Source of the DNA: Rhizobium sp. NFR03
GTDB taxonomy: Bacteria; Pseudomonadota; Alphaproteobacteria; Rhizobiales; Rhizobiaceae
NCBI RefSeq assembly: GCF_900111275.1
Contig: NZ_FOGR01000002.1
Span: forward strand, 558,001 to 622,000
DNA length: 64,000 nt
Reading direction: 5' to 3'
This document shows, piece by piece, positions 27,355 through 37,035 of the stretch (the first letter of the stretch is position 1; each line of letters starts with the position of its first letter). The notes under the pieces were generated by a model. That model saw only the letters and a list, made by a program, of their open reading frames with translations, made no database searches and had not been told where the DNA came from. A program made the position numbers and the translations under genes.

Positions 27355-29640
27355 ATGGATATGAATGAAATCAAAGAGATCTTCTTCCAGGAATGTGAAG
27401 AACAGCTCGCAGAACTGGAATCCGGTCTCCTTCGTTTGAATGACGGGGATCGCGATCCGGAAACGGTCAATGCGGTCTTCCGGGCCGTTCACTCCATCAA
27501 GGGTGGCGCAGGCGCCTTCGGGCTGGACGATCTGGTCTCGTTCGCTCACGTGTTCGAAACCACGCTGGATTGCGTTCGCTCCAACAAGCTGGAACCCACC
27601 CAGGACGTTCTGAAAGTGATGCTCAAGTCGGCCGACGTTCTGGCCGACCTGACCAACTGCGCCCGCGACGGCGGCAGCGTCGATGAAGCGCGCTCCAAGC
27701 AGCTGATCCGTGAACTCGAAGCACTGGCGCACGGCACGCCACTCCCGGGAGCCGCAGAGGCTCCCGCGAAGACTGTGGCCAAGCCCGCAGCTGCCAAGCC
27801 CGCAACGGCAGCTCCGGCTCCGGTCGCCCCCAATGACGAAGGCTTCATGCCTGTCGCTTTCTCGTTCGATGACTTCGATCCTGACGCCGTGCCGGTCGAG
27901 GTGCCGACCTTCGAAATTTCCTTCAAGCCGAATGCGGATCTCTATCGCAAGGGCAACGAGGCTACGCTGCTTCTGCGCGACCTCTCGCGCCTTGGCGAGA
28001 TGAGCATCCATTGCGACATGGACAGCCTGCCGTCTCTCGATGGGCTTAACCCGGAAGACGCCTATTTCTCCTGGAAGATTTCGCTCCGCACCGACAAGGG
28101 CGAAGATGCCATCCGCGGCGTGTTCGAATTCGCCGAATGGGACTGCGAACTCGCGATCGCCGAGCTTGCCGAAGGCGAACAGCCGGAAGCGGTCGAAGGC
28201 GAAGCCCCGATGCAGGCCGTTCCCTTCGATCTGTCGATCCTCGATGAGGAGCCCGAACATCCCCTCGGCGTTGTCGAGGAAGAAGAGCAGATCGCAGCCG
28301 GCGAACGTGAGGCCGCTGTCACGGCGCTCGAAACGGCCAGCAACGTCCTCAACCTTGCCAGCGCCGCCGCCAAGGCAGCGGACGCGAAACAGGCGCCGGC
28401 CAATGCCGCCAGCGCCCAGCAGGCTGCGGCCGCAGGCCAGACGATCCGCGTCGATCTCGACCGTGTCGATCGCCTGATCAACCTCGTCGGCGAGCTTGTC
28501 ATCAACCAGGCGATGCTCTCGCAGAGCGTCATCGAGAACGATGCCAACGGAACATCGTCGATCAACATGGGCCTCGAGGAGCTGCAGCAGCTCACCCGCG
28601 AGATCCAGGACTCGGTCATGGCCATCCGTGCCCAGCCGGTGAAGCCCGTCTTCCAGCGCATGGCCCGTACCGTGCGCGAAATCGCCGATATCACCGGCAA
28701 GTCGGTTCGCCTCATCACCGAGGGCGAGAACACCGAAGTCGACAAGACCGTCATCGACAAGCTGGCCGAACCGCTGACGCACATGATCCGCAACGCGGTC
28801 GATCACGGCCTGGAAATGCCGGAGAAGCGCATCGCGCTCGGCAAGAACCCGGAAGGCACCGTCCGCCTGACCGCCAAGCATCGTTCTGGCCGCATCATCA
28901 TCGAGCTTGCCGACGACGGCGCCGGCATCAACCGTGAACGCGTCCGCCAAAAGGCGATCGACAACGATCTGATCGCGGCCGATGCCAACCTGTCGGACGA
29001 GGAAATCGACAACCTGATTTTCCACGCCGGCTTCTCGACAGCCGAGAAGGTCTCCGACCTTTCCGGACGTGGCGTCGGCATGGACGTGGTCAAGCGCTCC
29101 ATCCAGGCGCTCGGCGGACGCATCAACATCTCCTCGAAGCCCGGTCAGGGCTCCGTCTTCACCATGAGCCTGCCGCTGACGCTCGCCGTGCTCGATGGCA
29201 TGGTGGTCACGGTCGCCAGCCAGACGCTGGTGGTGCCCCTGACGGCCATCGTCGAAACATTGCAGCCGGATGCCGCCTCGATCCATTCCTTCGGTGCGAC
29301 GCAGCGCCTGATCTCGATCCGCAACTCCTTCTGCCCGCTGGTCGATGTCGGCCGGATCCTCAACTTCCGCGCCACTCAGGCCAATCCGGTCGAAGGTGTG
29401 GCACTGCTGGTGGAATCGGAAGGCGGCGGACAGCGCGCGCTGATGGTGGATGCGATCCAGGGCCAGCGTCAGGTCGTCATCAAGAGCCTTGAGGCGAATT
29501 ACACCCATGTGCCCGGCATTGCCGCGGCGACCATTCTCGGAGACGGCCGTGTGGCGCTGATCCTGGACGTGGACGCCGTCGTCGCCGCCTCCCGCGGCCA
29601 GCCTCTCAGGCTGGAATCAGCCCTGTCCGCTGTGGGATAA
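27355..29640 (+). CDS. cheA: Chemotaxis histidine kinase CheA
   Basis: A 761-residue kinase. The phosphotransfer domain has H46 (AVHSIKGGAGAF). A long Ala/Pro linker and a divergent P2 region precede the dimerisation domain (IRVDLDRVDRLINLVGELVI). The ATPase has N box HMIRNAVDHGLE and G box DDGAGINRERV plus GRGVGMDVV, and the CheW-like P5 domain ends the protein. The full kinase is intact. The opposite strand holds a 921-codon open frame that is an artefact of GC-rich codons. Confidence 0.97.
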   Translation: MDMNEIKEIFFQECEEQLAELESGLLRLNDGDRDPETVNAVFRAVHSIKGGAGAFGLDDLVSFAHVFETTLDCVRSNKLEPTQDVLKVMLKSADVLADLTNCARDGGSVDEARSKQLIRELEALAHGTPLPGAAEAPAKTVAKPAAAKPATAAPAPVAPNDEGFMPVAFSFDDFDPDAVPVEVPTFEISFKPNADLYRKGNEATLLLRDLSRLGEMSIHCDMDSLPSLDGLNPEDAYFSWKISLRTDKGEDAIRGVFEFAEWDCELAIAELAEGEQPEAVEGEAPMQAVPFDLSILDEEPEHPLGVVEEEEQIAAGEREAAVTALETASNVLNLASAAAKAADAKQAPANAASAQQAAAAGQTIRVDLDRVDRLINLVGELVINQAMLSQSVIENDANGTSSINMGLEELQQLTREIQDSVMAIRAQPVKPVFQRMARTVREIADITGKSVRLITEGENTEVDKTVIDKLAEPLTHMIRNAVDHGLEMPEKRIALGKNPEGTVRLTAKHRSGRIIIELADDGAGINRERVRQKAIDNDLIAADANLSDEEIDNLIFHAGFSTAEKVSDLSGRGVGMDVVKRSIQALGGRINISSKPGQGSVFTMSLPLTLAVLDGMVVTVASQTLVVPLTAIVETLQPDAASIHSFGATQRLISIRNSFCPLVDVGRILNFRATQANPVEGVALLVESEGGGQRALMVDAIQGQRQVVIKSLEANYTHVPGIAAATILGDGRVALILDVDAVVAASRGQPLRLESALSAVG

Positions 29641-29643
29641 GCC

Positions 29644-30111
29644 ATGACGACGCTCGCAAACACCATGACCAGCGGTGCCCGCGAACTGATCGCCTTCAGA
29701 ATCGGCGACCAGGAGTTCTGCGTCGATATCATGTCCGTGCGCGAGATCCGCGGCTGGACGCCTGCGACGCCGATGCCACATACGCCGGGCTACATGCTCG
29801 GCGTCATCAACCTGCGGGGTGCGGTCCTGCCGATCATCGATCTGGCAGCGCGCCTCGGAATGAACCCGGCCGAACCGACCGTTCGGCATGTCATCATCGT
29901 CGCTCAGTCCGGACAGAAAATCGTCGGACTGCTGGTCGAGGCGGTGTCCGACATACTGAGCGTGACGAACGACATCATACAGCCGACGCCCGATGTCAGT
30001 TCCGACTTCGAGCGAACCTTTGCCCGCGGCGTTCTGGCCATCGATAAGCGCATGATCTGCCTGATCGAACTGGACGCCGTATTCCCTCACCAAGAAAGCG
30101 AAGCCGCATGA
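29644..30111 (+). CDS. cheW: Chemotaxis coupling protein CheW
   Basis: A 155-residue SH3-like coupling protein linking MCPs to CheA. The typical segments [42 protein letters not shown] and [10 protein letters not shown] are present. It lies 3 bp after cheA and overlaps cheR by 4 bp (ATGA). Confidence 0.96.
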   Translation: MTTLANTMTSGARELIAFRIGDQEFCVDIMSVREIRGWTPATPMPHTPGYMLGVINLRGAVLPIIDLAARLGMNPAEPTVRHVIIVAQSGQKIVGLLVEAVSDILSVTNDIIQPTPDVSSDFERTFARGVLAIDKRMICLIELDAVFPHQESEAA

Positions 30112-31016
30112 GCAGAATGGCCGCCTTCGACACGAAAGCGTCGCCCGACGAGTGCCTGGCCAGCGGCGAATACCCGCTGACTCGCCGCGATCTTTCCGAG
30201 ATCGCAGCGATGATCTATGCGGATGCCGGCATCTATCTGAACGAGACCAAGGCCTCGCTCGTCTATTCGCGTCTGTCGAAACATATTCGCAATCTTGGGC
30301 TCAGCGGGTTCCGCGAGTACTGCAATCTCGTGTCGTCTCCGGCGGGTTCCGCCGAGCGCCGGGACATGCTTTCGCACCTGACCACCAATTTCACGCGGTT
30401 CTTCCGCGAGAACCACCATTTCGAGCATCTGCGCGACACGGTCCTGCCCGGGCTGATCGCGCGTGCCAAGGCTGGCGGCCGCGTGCGCATCTGGTCGGCG
30501 GCCTGTTCCGACGGGCAGGAGCCTTATTCGATTGCCTTGACGATCCTGTCGATCCTCCCCAATGCGGCGGAATACGACATCCGCGTTCTGGCGACCGATA
30601 TCGACCCGAAGATCCTCGCGATCGCCCGGGCCGGCGCCTACGACGTCAATGCGCTGGAAACAGTCACGCCGCAGATGCGCAAGCAGTTCTTTTCGCAGAC
30701 CTCGGTCAACGGCCGCGAGAAGTGGCAGATCGACGACAAGGTCAAGCGGCTCATCACGTTCAACGAACTGAACCTCATGGCGCAGTGGCCATTCAAGGGT
30801 CCGTTCGATGTGATCTTCTGCCGCAACGTCGTCATCTATTTCGACGAGCCGACCCAGATGAAGATCTGGTCGCGGTTCTCGACCATGCTCGACGGGGGAG
30901 GGCACCTCTATATCGGTCACTCCGAGCGCGTCTCCGGCGATGCCAAGGCCGTGTTCGACAATATCGGCATCACCGCCTACCGCTACACCGGCAAGCATGC
31001 GGGGGGCCGCTCATGA
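30108..31016 (+). CDS. cheR: MCP glutamate methyltransferase CheR
   Basis: A 302-residue SAM-dependent methyltransferase for receptor adaptation. It has the N-terminal all-helix CheR domain ([12 protein letters not shown] ends it) and the Rossmann part with [16 protein letters not shown] as the SAM loop, [11 protein letters not shown], and [14 protein letters not shown]. Its start and stop overlap cheW and cheB by 4 bp each. Confidence 0.96.
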   Translation: MSRMAAFDTKASPDECLASGEYPLTRRDLSEIAAMIYADAGIYLNETKASLVYSRLSKHIRNLGLSGFREYCNLVSSPAGSAERRDMLSHLTTNFTRFFRENHHFEHLRDTVLPGLIARAKAGGRVRIWSAACSDGQEPYSIALTILSILPNAAEYDIRVLATDIDPKILAIARAGAYDVNALETVTPQMRKQFFSQTSVNGREKWQIDDKVKRLITFNELNLMAQWPFKGPFDVIFCRNVVIYFDEPTQMKIWSRFSTMLDGGGHLYIGHSERVSGDAKAVFDNIGITAYRYTGKHAGGRS

Positions 31017-32074
31017 CCGCGCCCGCCCGTGTCCTCGTCGTCGATGACAGCGCCACCATGCGCGGTCTGATCACGGCCATCCTGAATGCCGATCCCGCCG
31101 TCAGCGTCGTCGGTCAGGCAGCCGATGCCATTCAGGCGCGTCAGGCCATCAAGGATCTCGATCCCGACGTGGTCACGCTCGACATCGAGATGCCCAACAT
31201 GAACGGTCTCGAATTCCTCGAGAAGATCATGCGGCTGCGCCCGATGCCCGTCATCATGGTCTCGACGCTGACGCACAAGGGCGCGGAAGCCTCGGTCGCA
31301 GCGCTTGAGATCGGCGCCTTCGACTGCGTCGGAAAGCCGTTGCCGGGCGATCCGCATCCTTTCAGCGACCTTGCCGAAAAGGTAAAGGCCGCGGCGCGCT
31401 CGCAGCGCAAGTTCATCATATCCGGCAACAAGGTCGCGGCGCCGAGTGCCGCGAACACCAATGCGACGGCGGTCGACTACCGCGCCGCCCGCCGGATCAT
31501 CGCCATCGGGTCCTCCACCGGGGGGGTGGAGGCCCTGATCAACGTCTTGCAGAAGTTTCCGAAAAACTGCCCGCCGACGGTGATCACGCAGCATATGCCG
31601 GTCACCTTCACGAAGAGCTTTTCGGAACGTCTCAACCGGCTTTGTGCCCCGACGGTCGAAGAGGCCTTCGACGGTGCACGGCTTGAGATCGGCAAGATCT
31701 ACCTCGCCCCAGGGGGCGATCGTCACCTCCAGGTGGTCAATCCGTCGGCACCGACCTGCCGGCTGGTCGACCGGGAGCCTGTCAACGGACATCGCCCGTC
31801 CGTCGACGTTCTGTTCGATTCCGTGGCGGATCTCGCCGGACGCAACGGCATTGGTGTCATCCTGACGGGCATGGGGCGCGATGGCGCCTCGGGCCTTCTC
31901 CGGATGCGCCAGGCCGGTGCCCGGACGTTCGGCCAAAATGAAAAGACCTGTGTGGTCTATGGAATGCCGAGGGTGGCCTACGAGATAGGTGCCGTCGAAA
32001 TGCAACTGCCCCTCAACTCCATCGGGGAGGAAGTTCTAAAATGCGCCGCGACCCGAAGGGAAGGAACTGAATAA
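31013..32074 (+). CDS. cheB: Chemotaxis methylesterase/response regulator CheB
   Basis: A 353-residue protein with an N-terminal receiver domain (D57 in [12 protein letters not shown]) and a C-terminal methylesterase. The catalytic triad is Ser in [10 protein letters not shown], His in VITQHMP, and Asp in [10 protein letters not shown]. It removes methyl groups from MCPs. The true start is the ATG at 31013 (overlap with cheR); the frame is open far upstream as a GC artefact. cheY2 starts immediately after its TAA. Confidence 0.96.
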   Translation: MTAPARVLVVDDSATMRGLITAILNADPAVSVVGQAADAIQARQAIKDLDPDVVTLDIEMPNMNGLEFLEKIMRLRPMPVIMVSTLTHKGAEASVAALEIGAFDCVGKPLPGDPHPFSDLAEKVKAAARSQRKFIISGNKVAAPSAANTNATAVDYRAARRIIAIGSSTGGVEALINVLQKFPKNCPPTVITQHMPVTFTKSFSERLNRLCAPTVEEAFDGARLEIGKIYLAPGGDRHLQVVNPSAPTCRLVDREPVNGHRPSVDVLFDSVADLAGRNGIGVILTGMGRDGASGLLRMRQAGARTFGQNEKTCVVYGMPRVAYEIGAVEMQLPLNSIGEEVLKCAATRREGTE

Positions 32075-32464
32075 ATGTCTATCGCCGAAAAAATCAAAGT
32101 GCTGATCGTTGACGATCAGGTCACCAGCCGGCTCTTGCTGGGCGAAGCTCTGCAACAGCTGGGCTTCAAGCAGATCACCGTTGCCGCCGATGGCGAGCAG
32201 GGGGCCAAGATCATGGCGCAGCAGCCGCATCATCTTGTGATCTCGGATTTCAACATGCCGAAGATGGATGGTCTTGGCCTGCTTCAGGCAGTTCGCACCA
32301 ATCCTGCGACCAAGAAAGCCGCCTTCATCATGCTGACGGCTCAGGGTGACCGTGCCCTCGTCACCAAGGCAGCGGCGCTGGGCGCCAACAACGTGCTGGC
32401 GAAACCCTTCACCATCGAAAAGATGCGGGCGGCGATCGAAGCCGTGTTCGGAGCACTCAAATGA
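32075..32464 (+). CDS. cheY2: Chemotaxis response regulator CheY2 (motor-controlling)
   Basis: A 129-residue receiver with D58 ([13 protein letters not shown]) as phospho-acceptor and [10 protein letters not shown] near the end. In E. meliloti CheY2-P acts on the motor and slows rotation. It lacks CheY1's residue context but has all active-site residues. Its end overlaps cheD by 4 bp (ATGA). Confidence 0.94.
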   Translation: MSIAEKIKVLIVDDQVTSRLLLGEALQQLGFKQITVAADGEQGAKIMAQQPHHLVISDFNMPKMDGLGLLQAVRTNPATKKAAFIMLTAQGDRALVTKAAALGANNVLAKPFTIEKMRAAIEAVFGALK

Positions 32465-33015
32465 CCCTAGACGCTGCGGTTAAGCGCGTGCATGTCATCC
32501 AGGGCGAGTACAAGGTCGTCACGGACCCGGACGTGGTTCTTTCGACAATTCTCGGATCCTGCGTGGCAGCCTGCATGCGTGATCCCGTGGCAGGCGTGGG
32601 CGGCATCAATCATTTCCTGCTGCCCGGTTCCGCCGAAGCAATGTCATCGGGAGGAGACGCCACGCGATATGGCGTCCATCTCATGGAATTGCTGATCAAC
32701 GGACTCCTCAAGAAAGGCGCGCGGCGCGACCGTCTTGAGGCCAAGATCTTCGGCGGCGCCAAAACCATTGCACGCTTTTCAAACGTCGGTGAGCAGAATG
32801 CCCTGTTCGCCCGCCGCTTTCTGCAGGACGAAGGGATCCCCATCGTCGGCGAAAGCACGGGTGGCGAGCACGGCCGCAAGCTCGAGTACTGGCCGGTCAG
32901 CGGTCGGGCACGTCAATACGCCCTGACCGGCGTGGAGACCCAGAAGACTGTGGCTCAGGAACAGCGCCCGGTACAGGCTCCCAAACCCGCAGACAATTCG
33001 ATCGAATTCTTTTAA
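32461..33015 (+). CDS. cheD: Chemoreceptor glutamine deamidase CheD
   Basis: A 184-residue CheD. The catalytic cysteine is in [13 protein letters not shown] and the histidine in [22 protein letters not shown] follows in the family's substrate region. It deamidates receptor glutamines, and may also stimulate phosphatase activity in species with CheC. The tail after ~150 is Gln/Pro-rich. Confidence 0.95.
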   Translation: MTLDAAVKRVHVIQGEYKVVTDPDVVLSTILGSCVAACMRDPVAGVGGINHFLLPGSAEAMSSGGDATRYGVHLMELLINGLLKKGARRDRLEAKIFGGAKTIARFSNVGEQNALFARRFLQDEGIPIVGESTGGEHGRKLEYWPVSGRARQYALTGVETQKTVAQEQRPVQAPKPADNSIEFF

Positions 33016-33056
33016 TCAGCAACCGCGTCGCCCGTCGCGCGGTCAGGGGACATCAT

Positions 33057-33446
33057 ATGCAGAGCGAGCGAAGAGAGCACCCCGGCAACATGGACGAGGC
33101 CCTGCCGGACGTGATGATGCGTGTCGTCTCGGAACTGCACGACGTCGCCTATCTCATCGAGCGGATCGAACCGATGCTCGGCGAGATCGCCGGCGATCCG
33201 CAAGTCAATGCGCCCCATCGCATCCAGGTGCTTCAGGGTATCGACCTTGCCGTCCAGAAGACGCGCGGGCTGGCCGAGTTCATCGACACCATCACTGCGG
33301 CGCTGCCGGAATCCTGGCTCGTCGATATCTCCACGGCGCTGAACCTCGTGAAGCTGGCGGATATGCAGAAGTCGCTCGCAAACGGCTTGCGCCACGGGCA
33401 CTCGCAGCCGCTGACGGAAGCCGCCGGCGATTTCGAGGCGTTCTAG
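33057..33446 (+). CDS. cheT: CheT, chemotaxis protein with a CheZ-like DxxxQ motif
   Basis: A 129-residue mostly helical protein, last gene of the che operon. I recognise it by position (after cheD) and by D63-L-A-V-Q67, which fits the DxxxQ phosphatase motif of CheZ. In E. meliloti the gene here (cheT, formerly orf10) has been linked to signal termination and adaptation. The start may be 33057 or the ATG at 33090. A terminator follows at once. Confidence 0.75.
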   Translation: MQSERREHPGNMDEALPDVMMRVVSELHDVAYLIERIEPMLGEIAGDPQVNAPHRIQVLQGIDLAVQKTRGLAEFIDTITAALPESWLVDISTALNLVKLADMQKSLANGLRHGHSQPLTEAAGDFEAF

Positions 33447-33479
33447 CGGAGCTGACTTTTCCGAGCCTGAAACAGCGTG

Positions 33480-33525
33480 AAAACGCACCTTCGGTTTCAG
33501 CCGAAGGGGCGTTTTCGCGTTTTAG
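33480..33525 (+). terminator. Rho-independent terminator of the che operon
   Basis: A long stem AAAACGC-A-CCTTCGG (33480-33494) pairs with CCGAAGG-G-GCGTTTT (33501-33515), one A-G mismatch, 6-nt loop, then a T-containing tail. It separates cheT from fliF, so fliF needs its own promoter in 33526-33737, where I see no clear consensus. Confidence 0.85.
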
Positions 33526-33737
33526 ACTCTTCCGAAATAGCAGGCCGCCTGGCGGAGAACGACAAGTTCGCGCAAGCTTCGCATCCTATTCTCCAAACGG
33601 GTCAGATGGATCTATGCCTGCATTTGCGAGCGTTTTCGCCAGATGCGGCCGGATCGGACCTTAATGTTGGGACTGCGCAATGAAGCTTCGTCCGTGCAAT
33701 AGCGCGCGGTGAAGTGCGCTAGTGGGTGCGAAACAGA

Positions 33738-35420
33738 ATGAATCTGTCAGAACAACTTTCGTCGGTCACGAAAAATCTGAAGAGCCTGGGGCAGGGCAAG
33801 CTGATCGCTTTGGCGGCAGCCGCTCTCGTAACGGTCGGTCTCGTTCTGGCAGCCGGGCTCTACGTCAACAAGCCGGCCTACGAAACGCTTTACGTCAACC
33901 TGGAATCAGGGGACCTGAACCAGGTCAGCATGGCGCTGGCCGAGGGCGGCATCGCCTTCGAGGTCGGCGCCGATGGCAAGAGCGTTCAGGTTCCTGTCGG
34001 CACCACCGGCAAGGCACGCCTGTTTCTCGCCGAGCGCGGCCTCCCCAACAGCGCCAATGCCGGTTACGAACTGTTCGACAATGTCGGCTCGCTCGGCCTG
34101 ACGTCCTTCATGCAGGAAGTCACCCGGGTCCGCGCACTGGAAGGCGAAATCGCCCGTACCATCCAGCAGATCTCCGGCATCGCTTCCGCCCGCGTTCATA
34201 TCGTGATGGCCGACCGCGGCAGCTTCCGCAAGACCGAGCAGAAGCCGACCGCCTCCGTCATGATCCGCGCCAGCTCGACCATCGGTCGCAATGCCGCAGC
34301 CTCCATTCGCCACCTTGTCGGTTCGTCCGTTCCCGGCCTTTCCATCGACGACGTGACCATTCTCGACAGCGCCGGTCAGCTGCTCGCCTCCGGCGACGAT
34401 CCGCAGAATGGTGCGATGAGCCAGTCGCTCTCCATCGTCCAGTCTGTCCAGGGTGAAATCGAGAAGAACATCGACAAGGCTCTCTCGCCCTTCCTCGGCG
34501 TCGACAACTTCCGCTCCAGCGTTACAGCACAGCTGAACACCGACACGCAGCAGGTTCAGGAAACCACCTTCGATCCGGAATCGCGTGTCGAACGTTCGAC
34601 GCGGGTCACGAAGGAAGAGCAGAAGTCGAGCCAGCAGCAGGCGGACAATGCCACGACCGTTCAGCAGAACGTGCCGCAGGCAGCCCCCAAGAGCGGCGGT
34701 TCCGGCCCGCAGTCGAACGACCAGGCCGAGAAGAAGGAAGAGCAGACCAACTACGAGATCAACTCGAAGACGATCGCCACCACCAAGAACAGCTACAAGG
34801 TCGAAAAGCTCTCCGTCGCCGTCGTCGTCAATCGCGGCCGTGTCGCTGCCATGGTTGGCGAGGGCGCTGACCAGGCGAAGATCGACACCTATCTCGCAGA
34901 CATGCAGAAGATCGTGGCGTCAGCGGTCGGCATCGATGCTGCACGGGGCGACGTGGTGACGCTGACCGCCATGGACTTCGTCAATAACCAGCTGCTCGAC
35001 GCGCCGGTCGAAGGTCCTGGCGTCATGGAAACGCTGACGCGCAACCTCGGTGGCATCATCAACGCGCTCGCCTTCATCACGGTCGCCGTCCTTGTGGTCT
35101 GGATGGGACTGCGTCCTCTGGCCCGCTCCATGGGCTTCGGCGGCCCGGGAACTCTCACCGAAACGGAGGCCGTCGGCCTGGAACTGCCCGACTTCTCGCC
35201 GGCCCCCGGGGGTGCTGCAGGTGGTGCGCTTATGGAAGGTTTCGGATCGGATTTCGGCTTCGACAGCACGGACGACCTGCTCAACCTTGGCGAAGACAGG
35301 GGCGACTTCAACCGCCGCGTCAAGGAAGGCCCGGAGCGGCGGCTGGCGCGCATGGTGGAGATCAACGAGGAACGCGCCGCCAAGATCCTGCGCAAATGGG
35401 TCGCAGAAAAAGCCGCCTGA
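33738..35420 (+). CDS. fliF: Flagellar MS-ring protein FliF
   Basis: A 560-residue inner-membrane ring protein. The first membrane span is about 22-44 (LIALAAAALVTVGLVLAAGLY), the ring-building motifs follow (TLYVNLESGDLNQV; GSLGLTSFMQEVTRVRALEGEIARTI in pieces), and the C-terminal span is near 435 (LAFITVAVLVVWMG). The tail after it contacts FliG. I chose the ATG at 33738 (MNLSEQ); the GTG at 33726 is an alternative. The gene is monocistronic, bounded by terminators on both sides. Confidence 0.95.
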   Translation: MNLSEQLSSVTKNLKSLGQGKLIALAAAALVTVGLVLAAGLYVNKPAYETLYVNLESGDLNQVSMALAEGGIAFEVGADGKSVQVPVGTTGKARLFLAERGLPNSANAGYELFDNVGSLGLTSFMQEVTRVRALEGEIARTIQQISGIASARVHIVMADRGSFRKTEQKPTASVMIRASSTIGRNAAASIRHLVGSSVPGLSIDDVTILDSAGQLLASGDDPQNGAMSQSLSIVQSVQGEIEKNIDKALSPFLGVDNFRSSVTAQLNTDTQQVQETTFDPESRVERSTRVTKEEQKSSQQQADNATTVQQNVPQAAPKSGGSGPQSNDQAEKKEEQTNYEINSKTIATTKNSYKVEKLSVAVVVNRGRVAAMVGEGADQAKIDTYLADMQKIVASAVGIDAARGDVVTLTAMDFVNNQLLDAPVEGPGVMETLTRNLGGIINALAFITVAVLVVWMGLRPLARSMGFGGPGTLTETEAVGLELPDFSPAPGGAAGGALMEGFGSDFGFDSTDDLLNLGEDRGDFNRRVKEGPERRLARMVEINEERAAKILRKWVAEKAA

Positions 35421-35441
35421 GATCAAAAAACAAATCAAACG

Positions 35442-35475
35442 AAAAAATCCGCCCTTCCGGCGGATTTTTTTCGTT
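35442..35475 (+). terminator. Rho-independent terminator after fliF
   Basis: A 12-bp perfect stem AAAAAATCCGCC (35442-35453) / GGCGGATTTTTT (35459-35470), 5-nt loop CTTCC, and a T run. It lies 21 bp after the fliF stop. Confidence 0.92.
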
Positions 35476-36241
35476 CAAGCCTGACAGTGACATGACAAAG
35501 AAACGGCGGAGGCTCACGCGCCCGTCGACCCGACTGGAAAGGTCATGGCTGACGCCGGCCGGAGTCTTCATGTCATTTGGCATAGTCCTGTCGGGATCCA
35601 CAGAGTCGCAGGAGCGACGCGGAGATTCCTCTATTTAACCATTTGGTTATTTTTTTATGTGGAAAGGCTGCTTTGCTTGCTTGCGCGGGCTGCTCGACTC
35701 CGGGTGCGTAAAAATTGATTGTGTCATCATAAGAAAATTTCTCATTAAAACTGGTATATTTGCCAGCGTTGCTAGGCGTGTGCTTTAGCATGCGGCCTAT
35801 TGTGCTCGAAATCGTTTTGGTGCAATTGCGCAACATGGCCTCCTCAAATAGAAAGCCGATTCGGCGCATGATTCAATGGCGGCGCATTTTCAGCATGCTG
35901 CCAGCCTGAAAAAAGATGATTTATCCCGGATTCACGCTTCGACGGTTCATGGCCCAAAGTAGAAAACACAGTAATAACAATGCGGTGCAAATCGTGTTCT
36001 CGTTTGTTCACGTTGGTTGGCGCATTTGCGACGCGCCATTCGCGAATCACTTCAGGTTATTAACAAAAAGTAAATCCCGATAAGCGGGCAGTAGTTTTTT
36101 GAGTTTGGGCCTGTATAGTTTTAACAGTGATTCGCATGATGATGTGTGCTCGCCGGGGAATGCGGATCCCCGGCCGCGTGGCTGCCTTTGGCAGCGCGCG
36201 TGCGCAGATCGCATGCCCGGATCCGTCACGGGGAAAATGTC
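35476..36241 (+). promoter_or_regulatory. Long AT-richer control region upstream of visN
   Basis: About 770 bp without a convincing gene. Open frames on the - strand (up to 98 codons) have poor codon use. The DNA is clearly less GC-rich than its neighbours between 35630 and 36130. An inverted repeat TAACCA-TT-TGGTTA lies at 35636-35649, and TTAACAAAAAG at 36058. A strong hairpin GCCGGGGA / TCCCCGGC (36152-36159 with 36167-36174) lies about 70 bp before the visN start, probably in the leader. It is likely the integration point for control of the whole motility cascade. Confidence 0.6.
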
Positions 36242-37027
36242 ATGGAAGCTCTTCATACGGAGATTGCGGGTCGACCTGTACCGGTCGCCTCGATGCGAAC
36301 AACGGTGGGCGGGTTGAGCGCGGGCCAGTCGGCACCGATAAGCCCTGCCGGCCATCCCGCTGCAAAGCGGCAGCTTCTGGAGAAGCTCGGAGACTACGCG
36401 GCGCGTGGCCAGCTCAACAAGGCGCTTGCCGCCCTGACGGACTATGTCGGCGCCAGCCACTATCTTCTCGCGCGCTACGACCTGTCGCAGGACAGCGGCC
36501 TCGACTTCGTCATGGTCTCGGACTGGCCCTTCGATGTGGTCAAGCGGCTGGGGCAGGTGATGCAGGGTCTGCACGCCAAGACCAACGAGCAGGAAAAGTG
36601 CCTGTCGCTGCTGCACCCGGTCTTCATGCGCCTTCCCGAAGAGGCTGTTCTTGGCCGCGGCATCAGCCGTGAATATTGCGCCATTACCTTTTCCATCGGC
36701 CGGCTGCGGCTGTCGCTGATGCTGCTTTTCCCGCAGGATCTGATCCTGTCGCGGGAGGGCCTGCGCGATGTCGGTCTCCTCACCGGCTACTTCGCCAGCC
36801 TTGCGCGCGAAACGTCGCTGCGCTCCGAACGCGATTTCGATCTGACGGAACGCGAACTCGAATGCCTCTCGTGGATCGCGGAAGGCAAGACCAGCGAAGA
36901 GATCGCCCTCATTCTCGGCATCTCGCGCAACACCATCAACAACTACATTACCAGTGTCATGCGTAAGACGGCGACCAAGACGCGCTCGGAAGCGATTGCC
37001 TGCGCGGTTCGAAACAACCTGGTATAG
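36242..37027 (+). CDS. visN: LuxR-family master motility regulator VisN
   Basis: A 261-residue transcription activator. The N-terminal ~180 residues form the ligand/autoinducer-like alpha/beta domain (LARYDLSQDSGLDFV), and the C-terminal LuxR helix-turn-helix is DLTERELECLSWIAEGKTSEEIALILGISRNTINNYI (about 200-236, in pieces). VisN and VisR act as a heterodimer at the top of the rhizobial flagellar cascade and activate rem. I chose the ATG at 36242, preceded by GGGGAAA; the frame is open upstream without a good site. Confidence 0.92.
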   Translation: MEALHTEIAGRPVPVASMRTTVGGLSAGQSAPISPAGHPAAKRQLLEKLGDYAARGQLNKALAALTDYVGASHYLLARYDLSQDSGLDFVMVSDWPFDVVKRLGQVMQGLHAKTNEQEKCLSLLHPVFMRLPEEAVLGRGISREYCAITFSIGRLRLSLMLLFPQDLILSREGLRDVGLLTGYFASLARETSLRSERDFDLTERELECLSWIAEGKTSEEIALILGISRNTINNYITSVMRKTATKTRSEAIACAVRNNLV

Positions 37028-37035
37028 GAACGTCC

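Noticed and set aside
26743-29508. A 921-codon open frame on the - strand across cheS, cheY1 and cheA
   Set aside because: It mirrors three certain genes; high GC with G/C third positions leaves the antisense frame open. No family match and no ribosome site.
33480-33515. A small-RNA or riboswitch reading of the stem after cheT
   Set aside because: A simple stem with T-rich tail right after an operon end is best explained as a terminator.
35573-35869. A 98-codon - strand frame in the visN control region
   Set aside because: Poor codon use for this genome, no ribosome site, no recognised pattern; treated as chance in AT-rich DNA.
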